A DNA stretch of 64,000 nt from Puia dinghuensis (lineage in GTDB: Bacteria > Bacteroidota > Bacteroidia > Chitinophagales > Chitinophagaceae): positions 715,813-779,812 of the forward strand of contig NZ_BMJC01000005.1 of NCBI RefSeq assembly GCF_014642875.1, written 5' to 3'. Positions 35,203-44,408 of the stretch are shown piece after piece. The notes under the pieces are model-generated. The model searched no databases, was not told the origin of the DNA, and saw only the letters and a list, made by a program, of their open reading frames with translations. Made by a program: the position numbers and the translations under genes. Numbering within the stretch: position 1 is the first letter of the stretch; every line of letters begins with the position of its first letter.

Positions 35203-35955
35203 GGCTATGCCAAATCCATCGGCCTCAACTGCATGCGCGTCTTTTTGCATCACGTCGCCTGGCAGGAAGACCCCAAAGGGTTCCGGCTTCGCATGGCGCG
35301 CTACCTCAACATCGCCGCCAGACATCATATCCTCACCATTTTCGTCTTCTTCGACGATTGCTGGAACGCCACCTACCACGCCGGCGCCCAGCCACAACCC
35401 AAACCTGGTATCCACAACTCCGGCTGGCACAACACCCGCATCCTCTTGTGGGACCTCTACAATGAACCCGGCAACTCCGGCTATGGTGACAAAAGCCTGC
35501 CGCTGCTGGAAAAAGTCTTCACCTGGGCACGCGAGATCAACCCCGATCAGCCCCTCTCCGCCGGCGTCTGGAACGCCAATCTGAAAACCCTCAACGCATA
35601 TCAACTATCCAACTCCGACGTCATCACCTATCACGACTACGAGGCACCGGAAGCTCACCAGCACTGCATCGACACGCTAAAACAATATGGCCGCCCGCTC
35701 ATCTGCACCGAATATATGGCGCGACTGCGCAACAGCACGTTCTTCAATAGCATGCCCATGCTGAAAAAGGAAAACGTCGCCGCCATCAACTGGGGCCTTG
35801 TCACCGGGAAGACCAACACAAAATATGCCTGGGATACCCCCATGCCCGACGGCGCGGAGCCAAAGGTCTGGTTTCATGATATCTTCCGCCCCGACGGATC
35901 GCCCTTCGACCCGAAGGAAACGGCCTTCATCCGCGAACTGACATCAACCCAATAA
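35203..35955 (+). pseudogene. Remnant of a cellulase-like (GH5-type) glycosidase
   Basis: The homology begins at once with TGYAKSIGLNCMRVFLHH, 20 bases past the pirin stop, without signal peptide, first strands or a credible start; the first ATG (35233) lies inside the fold. The region keeps ILLWDLYNEPGNSG with the acid-base Glu, TYHDYEAPE, and LICTEYMAR with the nucleophile-like Glu. Between HNSGWHN and TRILLWDL a segment of roughly 35 residues usual in this family is missing, although the frame stays open. Both ends of damage argue for a pseudogene; the open frame means it decayed recently or may still be expressed. Confidence 0.7.
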
Positions 35956-35962
35956 AAAATCG

Positions 35963-35970
35963 TATCTTTG
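35963..35970 (+). promoter_or_regulatory. -7 promoter box of the RsuA-family gene
   Basis: TATCTTTG, full TAnnTTTG match, 27 bases before the ATG at 35998. It supports that start over an upstream TTG that lies within the box. Confidence 0.5.
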
Positions 35971-35997
35971 GCGCTTACTGTTGTAAAACAGCAACTC

Positions 35998-37266
35998 ATG
36001 AAGCGCAAAACAGACAACTTCAGCAAGTTCTATAACAAAAAGAGCAACGCTGCCATCAAGGAGGAATTCCGCCAGGAAAAGAAAGCCGCCAAACGCGAAC
36101 GCAAGGCGGCCATCGAACGGCATTTTGAAGAAAAACGCAAGGCCCGCACCCAGCAGGAGACCGGCCGCCCCGCAAAGCCTGCCATCACCCGCGGCCCAAA
36201 ATTACCCGCAGGCCCCGCAAAGCCCGCCTCACCCGGCATGCCCACTGCCAAACCCGCGATCGCCAAACCCGCAAAGCAAGCCTCACCCGGCGCACCCCCC
36301 ACAGGTGAACAGCTCCCATTAAATAAATATATCGCCCACGGCGGCCTCTGCTCCCGCCGCGACGCCGCCGACCTCATCCGCCAGGGGAAAGTCACCGTCA
36401 ACGGCCAACTCATCACCGAACCCGGAACAAAGGTCACCCCTGCCGATGTCGTCAAGGTCAACGGCAAGAAAGTCACCATCTCCCACAACTTCGTTTATAT
36501 CTTACTGAATAAACCAAAGGACTACATCACCACCACCGATGACCCGCAGGGGCGGCGCACCGTCCTCGACCTTATTCGCAACGCAACTACCGAACGCGTC
36601 TTCCCCATCGGCCGCCTCGACCGCAACACCTCCGGCGTACTGCTGCTCACCAACGACGGCGACCTCGCCCAGAAACTCGCTCACCCCAGCCATGAGATAA
36701 AGAAGATATATCACGTCGTGCTGGACAAGCCGCTTACAAAGGCCGACTTCGACAAGATCATCGCCGGTGACATAACATTGGAAGATGGTCCCGCCCAGGT
36801 GGATGTCCTCGCCTATGCCGATCCGAAAGACAAGACGCAGATCGGCCTCGAGATCCACAGTGGCCGCAACCGCATCGTACGCCGCATCTTCGAACACCTT
36901 GGCTATGACGTCCGCGGTCTCGATCGCGTCATGTACGCCGGCCTCACCAAAAAGAACGTCCAGCGTGGTCATTGGCGCCTGCTCACGGAGAAGGAGATCC
37001 GCATTTTAAAATACCTCAATTCATCCTTCAGAGGCTCCCTCGCCCCGGCGAAGCCGGCCCCCACAAACGTCAAAGCGGCTGTCGCTTCGACAAAGGCCGC
37101 CCCTGCCGGACCCGAATCCCACGCCAAACGCCCCTCAGGCCCCGGTGTCCAGGCTCCTGGCAAACGCCCTACCCCCTCCATCCCGCCAAAGGGCCGCAAG
37201 CCCGCAGCGCCACCCAAAGGCCGCAAACCGTATAACCCCAAATCCCCCCGCCCCGAAAGCGATTGA
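35998..37266 (+). CDS. RsuA/RluB-family pseudouridine synthase with low-complexity tails
   Basis: A 422-residue rRNA pseudouridine synthase. An S4 RNA-binding domain lies at about residues 105-160 (LNKYIAHGGLCSRRDAADLI), and the catalytic Asp208 is in GRLDRNTSGVLLL. The family core is about 240 residues; here it is flanked by a lysine/arginine-rich N-terminal 60 residues, a Pro/Ala/Lys repeat stretch (60-103), and a similar C-terminal tail of about 80 residues. Such basic extensions are common on this protein in Bacteroidota. Two bases separate it from the next synthase. Confidence 0.93.
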   Translation: MKRKTDNFSKFYNKKSNAAIKEEFRQEKKAAKRERKAAIERHFEEKRKARTQQETGRPAKPAITRGPKLPAGPAKPASPGMPTAKPAIAKPAKQASPGAPPTGEQLPLNKYIAHGGLCSRRDAADLIRQGKVTVNGQLITEPGTKVTPADVVKVNGKKVTISHNFVYILLNKPKDYITTTDDPQGRRTVLDLIRNATTERVFPIGRLDRNTSGVLLLTNDGDLAQKLAHPSHEIKKIYHVVLDKPLTKADFDKIIAGDITLEDGPAQVDVLAYADPKDKTQIGLEIHSGRNRIVRRIFEHLGYDVRGLDRVMYAGLTKKNVQRGHWRLLTEKEIRILKYLNSSFRGSLAPAKPAPTNVKAAVASTKAAPAGPESHAKRPSGPGVQAPGKRPTPSIPPKGRKPAAPPKGRKPYNPKSPRPESD

Positions 37267-37268
37267 TC

Positions 37269-37985
37269 ATGTACAAACCTGAGATCCTCTTCGAGAACGA
37301 CGCCTTTGTCGCCATCAACAAACCCGCCGGATTGCTTAGCATCCCCGATCGGCAAGGCAAGGAACCCTCCTTAAAATCCTGGCTGAGGGAAAAATACGGC
37401 AACATCTTCACCGTTCATCGCCTCGACCGCGACACCAGCGGAGTCATCGTCTTTGCAAAGGACGAAGCGACACATAAATATCTGTCCGGTATCTTCGAAG
37501 ACCGGGAGGTCGAAAAGGTCTACCAGGGTCTTGTCCAGGGCATCCTCCCCCAACAAAAGGGCAGCATCGATTTGCCCATCATGGAACATCCCGCAAAGCC
37601 GGGCGTCATGGTCATCAACCGCCATGGCAAAGCCTCCCTCACCGACTATGAAGTCATTGAAGAGCTAAGCTTATACTCGTTGGTTCAGTTTCGGATCCAT
37701 ACCGGCCGCACGCACCAGATCCGCGTTCATATGCAGAGCCTCAGCCATCCCATCGTCTGCGACGAACTCTATGGCGACGCCCGCCCCGTCTTCCTCTCAT
37801 CGATAAAACGCAACTTCAAACTCTCCAAAGACGAGGAACACGAACGCCCCCTTCTCTCCCGCCTCGCCCTGCACTCCCATCTTCTCCGCTTCACCGACGG
37901 CACCGGCGCCACCCACACCCTCGAAGCCCCCCTGCCAAAAGACCTCCGCGCCCTTCTCCAGCAACTCCGCAAGTGGAAGAGCTGA
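37269..37985 (+). CDS. RluA-family pseudouridine synthase
   Basis: A 238-residue synthase from the ATG at 37269; an upstream TTG overlapping the previous stop is less likely. The catalytic Asp53 is in VHRLDRDTSGVIVFAKD. FRIHTGRTHQIRVHMQSLSHPIVCDELYG is the family C-terminal signature. No S4 domain is present. Whether the target is 23S rRNA or tRNA cannot be told. It forms an operon with the RsuA-family gene. Confidence 0.94.
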   Translation: MYKPEILFENDAFVAINKPAGLLSIPDRQGKEPSLKSWLREKYGNIFTVHRLDRDTSGVIVFAKDEATHKYLSGIFEDREVEKVYQGLVQGILPQQKGSIDLPIMEHPAKPGVMVINRHGKASLTDYEVIEELSLYSLVQFRIHTGRTHQIRVHMQSLSHPIVCDELYGDARPVFLSSIKRNFKLSKDEEHERPLLSRLALHSHLLRFTDGTGATHTLEAPLPKDLRALLQQLRKWKS

Positions 37986-38115
37986 CGCGCACAACAACCG
38001 CGGTCTCGAAAAAACGCTCAACCGCAACACGACCCCAACAACTGTCGCAAAATCCCAACAACCGCATCGGTTTCACCAATAGCTGCAACCCCCTTATTTC
38101 TATCCGCCAAAACAA

Positions 38116-38123
38116 TATTTTTG
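38116..38123 (+). promoter_or_regulatory. -7 promoter box of the LytS-like sensor gene
   Basis: TATTTTTG, full TAnnTTTG match, 18 bases before the ATG at 38142. It overlaps a TTG that would be the alternative start, which it rules out. Confidence 0.5.
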
Positions 38124-38141
38124 TCCCTGCAATCCATTCGC

Positions 38142-41114
38142 ATGCATCGAGCCCTCCTCGTCATCATCTGCATATTCGCCACCGCCGCAACCCACGCGCA
38201 GGAGCTGGCCTACCGGCAGTGGACGGTAAAGGACGGCCTGCCGGGCGCCATCGTCTACCATTGTCTTCAGGATCGGAAAGGGTTCATCTGGTTCGCGACC
38301 AACCAGGGCGTAACCCGCTTCGACGGCCGCACCTTCCACACCTACACAAAGGAAGACGGTCTCCCCGATAACGAGATCCTCCAGTTGTATCTCGACCGAC
38401 ATGACAACATCTGGTTCCTCTCCTTCGTCGGCATCCCATCGGTGATGTATCATGATTCCATCATCCGTTTCGACAATTGCCCACGGGCAAAAGGCTTCAT
38501 CGAGGACCAGCGCACCGACTCTATACTCTTCACATCCTATGATCAGGTAACCGAACTGACCGGCTATTACCGGTCGCCCAACATCCCCGGCCGGTGGAAG
38601 TTCACAAGCGATCTCCGCCCAAGAGTGCTATACAACACACAACTCGCTATCCTGCGGGCCTCCACACCGGGTAAGACCAACTTCTACTTTTCAAACTCAA
38701 GTACCTCCAACGGAGGTAGCCTCCTGGTACAGAACAGCCATGCAAAGAGCCGCTTCCACTTTCCAACGATTCACCGCCACGATGACCCGGTGATTTCAAC
38801 ACAGCACTTCATCGGCCTCCTCCCCGACAGTAACGCGATCGTCTTTTTCACCTATGATTCCGCCTGGTACGCCAGCATGTCGCAGATATCTTCGCTTTTT
38901 TCCCTCCATGCCCTGGGGCTCAATGTGGGCGGTGTCAACAGCTATGTCAACAACATCTATTGCGAGAACGATTCCACGCTCTGGCTATGTGCCCGAAATC
39001 AGGGATTACTCCGCATCAGGAATTTCAGGACCAGGCACGCTACCGTGACCCATTTTTTCCCCCGAAGCAATTGCACCTCTATCATGAAGGACCGGGAAGG
39101 CGGGTATTGGGTCACGACGTTCAGCGATGGGGTTTTCTATCTGCCCAATCTTTGCTTCAGCACCATTCCCGGTCCGCCGGATCTTAGTGTTTCCAGCGTC
39201 CGAAGCCTTCATGTTCTGGATGACCATCGCCTGGTGGCTGGATTCGACGATGGCAACATAATGGAGTTCGACAGGAATACCTGGCGCTACCGGCTATTCC
39301 CACACTGGGCCGCAAACAATAAGAACAATCGCATCATGGATGTCCGGCCCTACCTCCACCACAGCCTGCTCGTAGCAGCCGACATGGGCCTCCACCGCTT
39401 ATTCCCGGACGATACTCATACGCTGTTGCAGCACAACGCCCACAAAGAACTCCTGATAAGACCCGATCATACCATCGTCGCGGCTTTCTCGACAGGCGTC
39501 TTCTTTTTCGATACATCCGGCCGGCAGGTCAACCAAATCGTGCCCGAACGCGCCACCTGCATCACAGGACTAGGCGATAATATCTACTGGGGCACTCTCC
39601 ATGGAGTATACGCCTTGCTCAACGGCCGCGTTACCCCCCTCGGACAGTCCATCCCCGCATTATCGGGCATCATAAATCACATCGATGTCGCCCCTGACTC
39701 TACCCTGTGGGTCTCCACGCAAGACGGCATCGTTATCTGGAAGGCCGGCTCGGTTCACCGCATTGGAAGAGCGCAGAATCTCGCGAGCGATCTCTGCAAA
39801 CAGGTCAGCTTCGATGGCAATACCGCCTGGGTAGCAACCGACAAAGGCATCTCCCGCATCGGCTACTACTGGCAGGACACCGTCCTCCGCTATAGCATTT
39901 TCAACATCACCGAGGAAGACGGCCTCCGCGCCAATGACGTTAATCGCACCGTCATCGCAGGGGGATACGTCTGGGCCGGCACCGCAAGGGGCATCTGCTC
40001 CTTCCCGGAAACCTACACCGGCCGCTCTCTCACTCCACCCGGCATCGTCGTTACCCGCATCCTGGCGGATGGCCGGCCGGTCGATGTCGCCGACAGCCTC
40101 ATGATCAATTATTCGTCAGGGAAGTTGCTTATCGAAATGGCCGGCATCTCCTACCGCAGCGGCAGCCATGTCGGTTATGAATACCGGCTTGAGGAAGCCG
40201 ATAGCAACTGGAACCGGCTCGCCGGCAATACCCTCGAATTCCCTACCCTTCCTTTTGGCCGCTTCGTCCTGGAGTTAAGATCTATCGATCGGTGGAATAA
40301 CAGGAGCAACCCGATAGCGATCCCGATAGTTCATCCTTCTCCCTTCTACCGGTCAGCCGCTTTTCTCGTGGTTACCTATGCCCTCATCGTCCTGCTCACC
40401 GCCGCCGGATTCTATCTCTACTTCCGCCGGCGCCAGAACAAAAGAGAGAAAGAATTCCAGCTCAGGAAGAAAATGCACGATCTGGAGTTGTCCGCCCTCC
40501 GGGCACAAATGAATCCACATTTTATCTTTAATTGCCTCACCTCCATCCAATACCATGTCCTCAGGGCCGACACGGTGAATGCCAACAGCTTTCTCCATAA
40601 ATTCTCCAACCTCATCCGCCTGACCTTAAACTACAGCAGTTCGCCGTTCATCTCCCTGAATGAAGAGATCAAAATGCTCAATCTTTATCTCGAACTGGAA
40701 AAACTCCGGCTGGGCCATCGGATGAACTACCAGCTCATCTCACCACAGCAGGTAGAAACAGAAGGCCTCTTCATCCCACCCATGATCATCCAGCCCTATG
40801 TTGAGAACGCCGTCCAGCACGGCATCGCACCGCTGGAGGACCGTATAGGGGAGTTATCCGTAGAATTCCGCCTCTCCGCCCGTTACCTGCATTGCACCAT
40901 CGAAGACAACGGTCAGGGCATCGACCACAGCCACGCCCGGAAGCAAAGCACCGGCCATATATCGCAGGGCTCTGGTATCACTGCGCGGCGTATCCGGACA
41001 ATAAACTCCATTTATAAGCAACAGATTATCCTGGAGATTCTGGACAAAAAGTCGGCCGGCCTTCCCGGCAGCGGAACCATCGTGAATCTTTCCTTTCCCT
41101 TAAATATTGACTAA
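38142..41114 (+). CDS. Propeller-type LytS-like sensor histidine kinase
   Basis: A 990-residue membrane sensor. After a signal peptide (ALLVIICIFATAATHAQ) come two-component-propeller repeats to about residue 620 (YRQWTVKDGLPGAI, KGFIWFATNQGVTRFDG), a Y_Y_Y domain with VGYEYRLEEADSNWNRL, one transmembrane helix near 740-765, and a His_kinase domain of the LytS type. The phosphoacceptor is His793 in AQMNPHFIFNCLTSIQ; the ATP site includes IQPYVENAVQHGI. Paired with the LytTR regulator two bases downstream. The ligand is unknown; glycans are sensed by some related propeller kinases. Confidence 0.94.
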   Translation: MHRALLVIICIFATAATHAQELAYRQWTVKDGLPGAIVYHCLQDRKGFIWFATNQGVTRFDGRTFHTYTKEDGLPDNEILQLYLDRHDNIWFLSFVGIPSVMYHDSIIRFDNCPRAKGFIEDQRTDSILFTSYDQVTELTGYYRSPNIPGRWKFTSDLRPRVLYNTQLAILRASTPGKTNFYFSNSSTSNGGSLLVQNSHAKSRFHFPTIHRHDDPVISTQHFIGLLPDSNAIVFFTYDSAWYASMSQISSLFSLHALGLNVGGVNSYVNNIYCENDSTLWLCARNQGLLRIRNFRTRHATVTHFFPRSNCTSIMKDREGGYWVTTFSDGVFYLPNLCFSTIPGPPDLSVSSVRSLHVLDDHRLVAGFDDGNIMEFDRNTWRYRLFPHWAANNKNNRIMDVRPYLHHSLLVAADMGLHRLFPDDTHTLLQHNAHKELLIRPDHTIVAAFSTGVFFFDTSGRQVNQIVPERATCITGLGDNIYWGTLHGVYALLNGRVTPLGQSIPALSGIINHIDVAPDSTLWVSTQDGIVIWKAGSVHRIGRAQNLASDLCKQVSFDGNTAWVATDKGISRIGYYWQDTVLRYSIFNITEEDGLRANDVNRTVIAGGYVWAGTARGICSFPETYTGRSLTPPGIVVTRILADGRPVDVADSLMINYSSGKLLIEMAGISYRSGSHVGYEYRLEEADSNWNRLAGNTLEFPTLPFGRFVLELRSIDRWNNRSNPIAIPIVHPSPFYRSAAFLVVTYALIVLLTAAGFYLYFRRRQNKREKEFQLRKKMHDLELSALRAQMNPHFIFNCLTSIQYHVLRADTVNANSFLHKFSNLIRLTLNYSSSPFISLNEEIKMLNLYLELEKLRLGHRMNYQLISPQQVETEGLFIPPMIIQPYVENAVQHGIAPLEDRIGELSVEFRLSARYLHCTIEDNGQGIDHSHARKQSTGHISQGSGITARRIRTINSIYKQQIILEILDKKSAGLPGSGTIVNLSFPLNID

Positions 41115-41116
41115 CT

Positions 41117-41860
41117 ATGGCCATCAACACCGTAATCATCGAAGACGAAGAAAAAAGCATCTATGTCCTCCGCGAATTCCTCAGGCAATTGGCCCCTGAC
41201 ATGGAAGTCACCGGCGTCGCAGGACATGTTGAGAAGGCTGTCCGGATCATCGAAGAAAAGGCGCCGCAGCTCGTCTTTCTCGACATCCGCATTGGGAATG
41301 GCCTGGGCTTCGACGTGCTCAAGCAGCTGGAAAAACGCGATTTCGAGCTCATCTGCATCACGGCCTACGATAGCTATGCCCTCGAGGCCTTCCGGTACTC
41401 GGCCATCGACTACCTTCTCAAACCTATCGGCATCAACGAACTGGCGGAAGCCCTGCTTCGCGTCCGGCAACGCCTGACCGAACGAAACACCCACAATGGC
41501 ATCGGCGCACTGCTTCATAATCTTTCCGGCCACCCCAACAAAAAGATCAGCATCCCCACCGCACAAGGATACGAGTTTGTCGATCTGGAAAACATCATCT
41601 GGTGCCGTTCGGATGGCAGCTATACTACCCTTTATCTTACCGACGGATCGAAACTCGTGTCGTCGCGCAACATCGGCTACTATGAGGACCTGCTCTGCAA
41701 AGGCAGCTTCTTTCGTATCCATCACAACACCATCATCAATCTGCACTGGATCAAGAGTTATATAAAAGGGAAAGGCGGCTATGTCGTCATGAGCAATCAG
41801 GTCGAGCTCGAGGTCTCCTATCGCCGGAAAGCAGAATTCCTCCGGAGGCTGATGCCGTGA
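41117..41860 (+). CDS. LytTR-family response regulator
   Basis: A 247-residue regulator, partner of the sensor two bases upstream. The receiver domain has Glu9-Asp10 and the phosphoacceptor Asp56 in LVFLDIRIGNGLGF; the switch Lys is in YLLKPIG. The LytTR DNA-binding domain (about 140-247) has FVDLENIIWCRSDGSYTTLYL and FFRIHHNTIINLHWIKSY. Likely targets include neighbouring genes, such as the secreted protein at 41867-42685, but no binding site was confirmed. Confidence 0.94.
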   Translation: MAINTVIIEDEEKSIYVLREFLRQLAPDMEVTGVAGHVEKAVRIIEEKAPQLVFLDIRIGNGLGFDVLKQLEKRDFELICITAYDSYALEAFRYSAIDYLLKPIGINELAEALLRVRQRLTERNTHNGIGALLHNLSGHPNKKISIPTAQGYEFVDLENIIWCRSDGSYTTLYLTDGSKLVSSRNIGYYEDLLCKGSFFRIHHNTIINLHWIKSYIKGKGGYVVMSNQVELEVSYRRKAEFLRRLMP

Positions 41861-41866
41861 GGCCTC

Positions 41867-42685
41867 TCAATGATGCATCCCGCCCGCATCGAGCTTAAAA
41901 TACGGGCTGTAATCCGCAAGCCGCTTCAGCAGGCTTTTCCCATCCGCTTCTATTTTCGCCGTCACTGCCTCATTAGCAGGAACGATAAAATACCCTTCCG
42001 GCCCCTTCCGCTCACCCAAAACTGTATTACCCGAATTTACCAGCCAGGGACCGGCAGGGGAGTTCGGATCAGTGCCTACATCCGAATCCGTTACATAGGG
42101 CGCATAAAACATATAATGGGGCATCTGCATCGTCATTACATTTTTATCACCGGGTTTGCCGGTATATACCCGCATGATGGGAGCCAGCATATAGGAGACA
42201 CCGCCTTTTGCCGGCGCTACGTAGTACCCTTTCCTCACCCTCCTGATCACCGAGTCCTTTATCTGCAGAGGAGTCAACTTTCCCGAAGCCCGCATGGCCG
42301 CTACATCCCGGTAGATCGGAAAGATCGTCCTGGCGCCTTCGGGATCATAGGCCATGGGCGCAAACACGTCCTTCCGGAATTCCTCCCATTCCCAATTCGT
42401 CCTGGCAATAAAGCATACGAATCCGTTCGATCCCTGCTGTGCTACGTAATAGCCCTTTGCCGGATCCAACAGGTAAACGGTAGCCGCCGCGCGCAGATGA
42501 GGTGGCAGGGCTCTTAAGGCAAGGTCCTTCTCGAGGTCTGCCGGCATTTTATCGAGCTCCCATCCCACGACTTTTTGAGCCCTGCCCGGGACAGGCAGGA
42601 ACGAACTACTGGCGCAGATCAGCACCATCGCCTGGAGCAATAACAGGCCCCGGCATTTCTTCGTTAGGTTCATCAAATAATGCAT
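41867..42685 (-). CDS. Secreted protein of unknown function
   Basis: A 272-residue protein from the ATG at 42685 (another ATG at 42673 is equally possible), with a Sec signal ending near PVPGRAQK. The mature part has two similar motifs, LDPAKGYYVAQQGSNGF and RRVRKGYYVAPAKGGVSYML, and ends with a His-rich GMHH. No domain is recognised. It converges on the LytTR gene six bases away, and an inverted repeat (42696-42728) sits directly before its start. Confidence 0.7.
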   Translation of the reverse strand: MHYLMNLTKKCRGLLLLQAMVLICASSSFLPVPGRAQKVVGWELDKMPADLEKDLALRALPPHLRAAATVYLLDPAKGYYVAQQGSNGFVCFIARTNWEWEEFRKDVFAPMAYDPEGARTIFPIYRDVAAMRASGKLTPLQIKDSVIRRVRKGYYVAPAKGGVSYMLAPIMRVYTGKPGDKNVMTMQMPHYMFYAPYVTDSDVGTDPNSPAGPWLVNSGNTVLGERKGPEGYFIVPANEAVTAKIEADGKSLLKRLADYSPYFKLDAGGMHH

Positions 42686-42695
42686 AAACAGGATT

Positions 42696-42728
42696 TTTGG
42701 TGAGTTGACGTGAATACTTCTCACCAAA
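42696..42728 (-). promoter_or_regulatory. Operator-like inverted repeat before the secreted-protein gene
   Basis: TTTGGTGAG (42696-42704) and CTCACCAAA (42720-42728), perfect 9-base arms around 15 bases. It begins 10 bases upstream of the start codon. The spacing suits a dimeric regulator contacting two turns of DNA; the regulator is unknown. Confidence 0.5.
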
Positions 42729-42876
42729 TTACGCCCCAAAACGCACCCTTTTAGGGGGCAAACGCGACATATACGCAGGCTATTTAAGACAATCCCTCAA
42801 GATGGAAAGCCTTGATCCTTTCTTATTTCCCGATCCCAAATACATACATATCAATACATTACATTAACAAAATGCT

Positions 42877-42900
42877 ATAAGATCACAATAATGATCTTAT
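42877..42900 (+). promoter_or_regulatory. Operator-like palindrome before the AAA+ gene
   Basis: ATAAGATCA (42877-42885) and TGATCTTAT (42892-42900), perfect 9-base arms around CAATAA. It ends four bases before the -7 box, so a bound protein would block the promoter. It lies in an AT-rich leader. Confidence 0.55.
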
Positions 42901-42904
42901 TTCC

Positions 42905-42912
42905 TAGCTTTG
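42905..42912 (+). promoter_or_regulatory. -7 promoter box of the AAA+ gene
   Basis: TAGCTTTG, full TAnnTTTG match, 19 bases before the ATG at 42932. The -33 region is taken by the palindrome and has no TTG. Confidence 0.5.
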
Positions 42913-42931
42913 CATCTTTACAACGCACGCC

Positions 42932-44407
42932 ATGAGAATACCCTTTTCCAAAGATCAGATCATCGAAAGAATAAGATTCGAAAACCCCTGGTGGAGCTCG
43001 CAGAAAGTAGATGGCTATTATTCGAACATGAAAAGAAGGGAATATTTCCATCTTTTCTATCCACTGGTGATAGAGAAAAAAATAAAAAGAGCTGTCGTTT
43101 TGATGGGGCCAAGAAGAGTGGGAAAAACAGTCATGCTTTTTCACACCATACAGGAATTAATTGACAGTAATGTCCCTCCCCCCAACATTTGTTATTTTTC
43201 TGTAGAAACTCCCATCTACAACGGAATAGGGCTGGAAGAACTGCTGAAAATATTTATTGAGATCAACGGGGCTAAAAGCAGATCAAACCTGTTCATATTT
43301 TTTGACGAAATACAATATCTCAAAAATTGGGAAGTTCATCTAAAAAGTCTGGTCGACTCCTACCATCAAATAAAATTTGTTGTCTCAGGCTCTGCAGCAG
43401 CAGCTTTAAAGCTTAAGAGTAATGAGTCCGGTGCCGGTCGATTTACTGAATTCTCATTACCTCCACTCACCTTTCACGAATATTTGTCCTTAAAGAATAT
43501 TGATGAGTTGATCGAAGGGAAAAACCACGGGACCATCGATGACAAAGAATGGCATTATGAATATGGAACAAATAATATTTCCAGGTTAAATCAACATTTC
43601 ATTGACTATATTAATTTTGGGGGGTATCCTGAGGTGTCTCTATCTCAAACTATTCAGGAGGATCCCGGCCGTTATATAAGGAATGATATAGTTGATAAAG
43701 TTCTCTTAAGAGATTTACCCATATTATATGGCATAGAAGATATACAGGAATTGAATTCTTTGTTCACGTATATTGCCTATAACACAGGAATGGAAATGTC
43801 TCTTGATTCTATTTCTAAATCATCAGGAGTAGCAAAAAATACTATCAAGAAGTACATATCATACCTGGAAGCCGCTTTCCTGATCAAGATCGTCCATCGG
43901 ATTGACAACAACGGAAAGATATTCCAGCGTGCAAACTTTTTTAAGATTTACCTAACTAATCCTTCCTTAAGGTGCGCTCTCTTTTCCCCGATCAAGGAAA
44001 CTGACAATTTCGCCGGCAATTTGGTTGAGACGGCTATTTTTTCACAATGGCATCATTCCGACTCTACTTTGCATTACGCAAGGTGGGAGAAAGGAGAGAT
44101 CGACATCGTATCCCTTTCCAGAGAGAGCCAAAAACCGAGTTGGGTTGTAGAGATCAAATGGACGAATAGAATGGCAGAGGACAAAAAGGAATTAAAAAAT
44201 ATTATCTCCTTTTGCACGCAACATAAGATTCACAATCCAAGCGTTACAACGTACGACCTCGAAAGAACAGAGAATATAGAAGGGCTCATCTTTGATTTTA
44301 TTCCAAGTAGTTTATATTGTTACACAGTTGGCAGGAACATAATCACCTCAAAAATACAAACGCCTCCAACCGGCCTATGGAATGATCCGAAGATCACCGC
44401 CGAATGA
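42932..44407 (+). CDS. AAA+ ATPase of the AAA_14/DUF4143 family
   Basis: A 491-residue protein with Walker A GPRRVGKTV (residues 59-67), Walker B FIFFDE (121-126) and a sensor strand VVSGSAAAAL. The middle has a winged helix (SLDSISKSSGVAKNTIKKYISYL); the C-terminal DUF4143 part contains GEIDIVSLS and WVVEIKW, the spacing of a PD-(D/E)xK nuclease-like core. The gene is far more AT-rich than its neighbours and uses different codons, a sign of transfer. Members of this family are widespread, often as orphans, and their role is not established. Confidence 0.9.
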   Translation: MRIPFSKDQIIERIRFENPWWSSQKVDGYYSNMKRREYFHLFYPLVIEKKIKRAVVLMGPRRVGKTVMLFHTIQELIDSNVPPPNICYFSVETPIYNGIGLEELLKIFIEINGAKSRSNLFIFFDEIQYLKNWEVHLKSLVDSYHQIKFVVSGSAAAALKLKSNESGAGRFTEFSLPPLTFHEYLSLKNIDELIEGKNHGTIDDKEWHYEYGTNNISRLNQHFIDYINFGGYPEVSLSQTIQEDPGRYIRNDIVDKVLLRDLPILYGIEDIQELNSLFTYIAYNTGMEMSLDSISKSSGVAKNTIKKYISYLEAAFLIKIVHRIDNNGKIFQRANFFKIYLTNPSLRCALFSPIKETDNFAGNLVETAIFSQWHHSDSTLHYARWEKGEIDIVSLSRESQKPSWVVEIKWTNRMAEDKKELKNIISFCTQHKIHNPSVTTYDLERTENIEGLIFDFIPSSLYCYTVGRNIITSKIQTPPTGLWNDPKITAE

Positions 44408-44408
44408 T

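Noticed and set aside
35998..37985. Two adjacent pseudouridine synthases as a duplication
   Set aside because: They belong to different families (RsuA with S4 domain, RluA without), so this is not a tandem copy.
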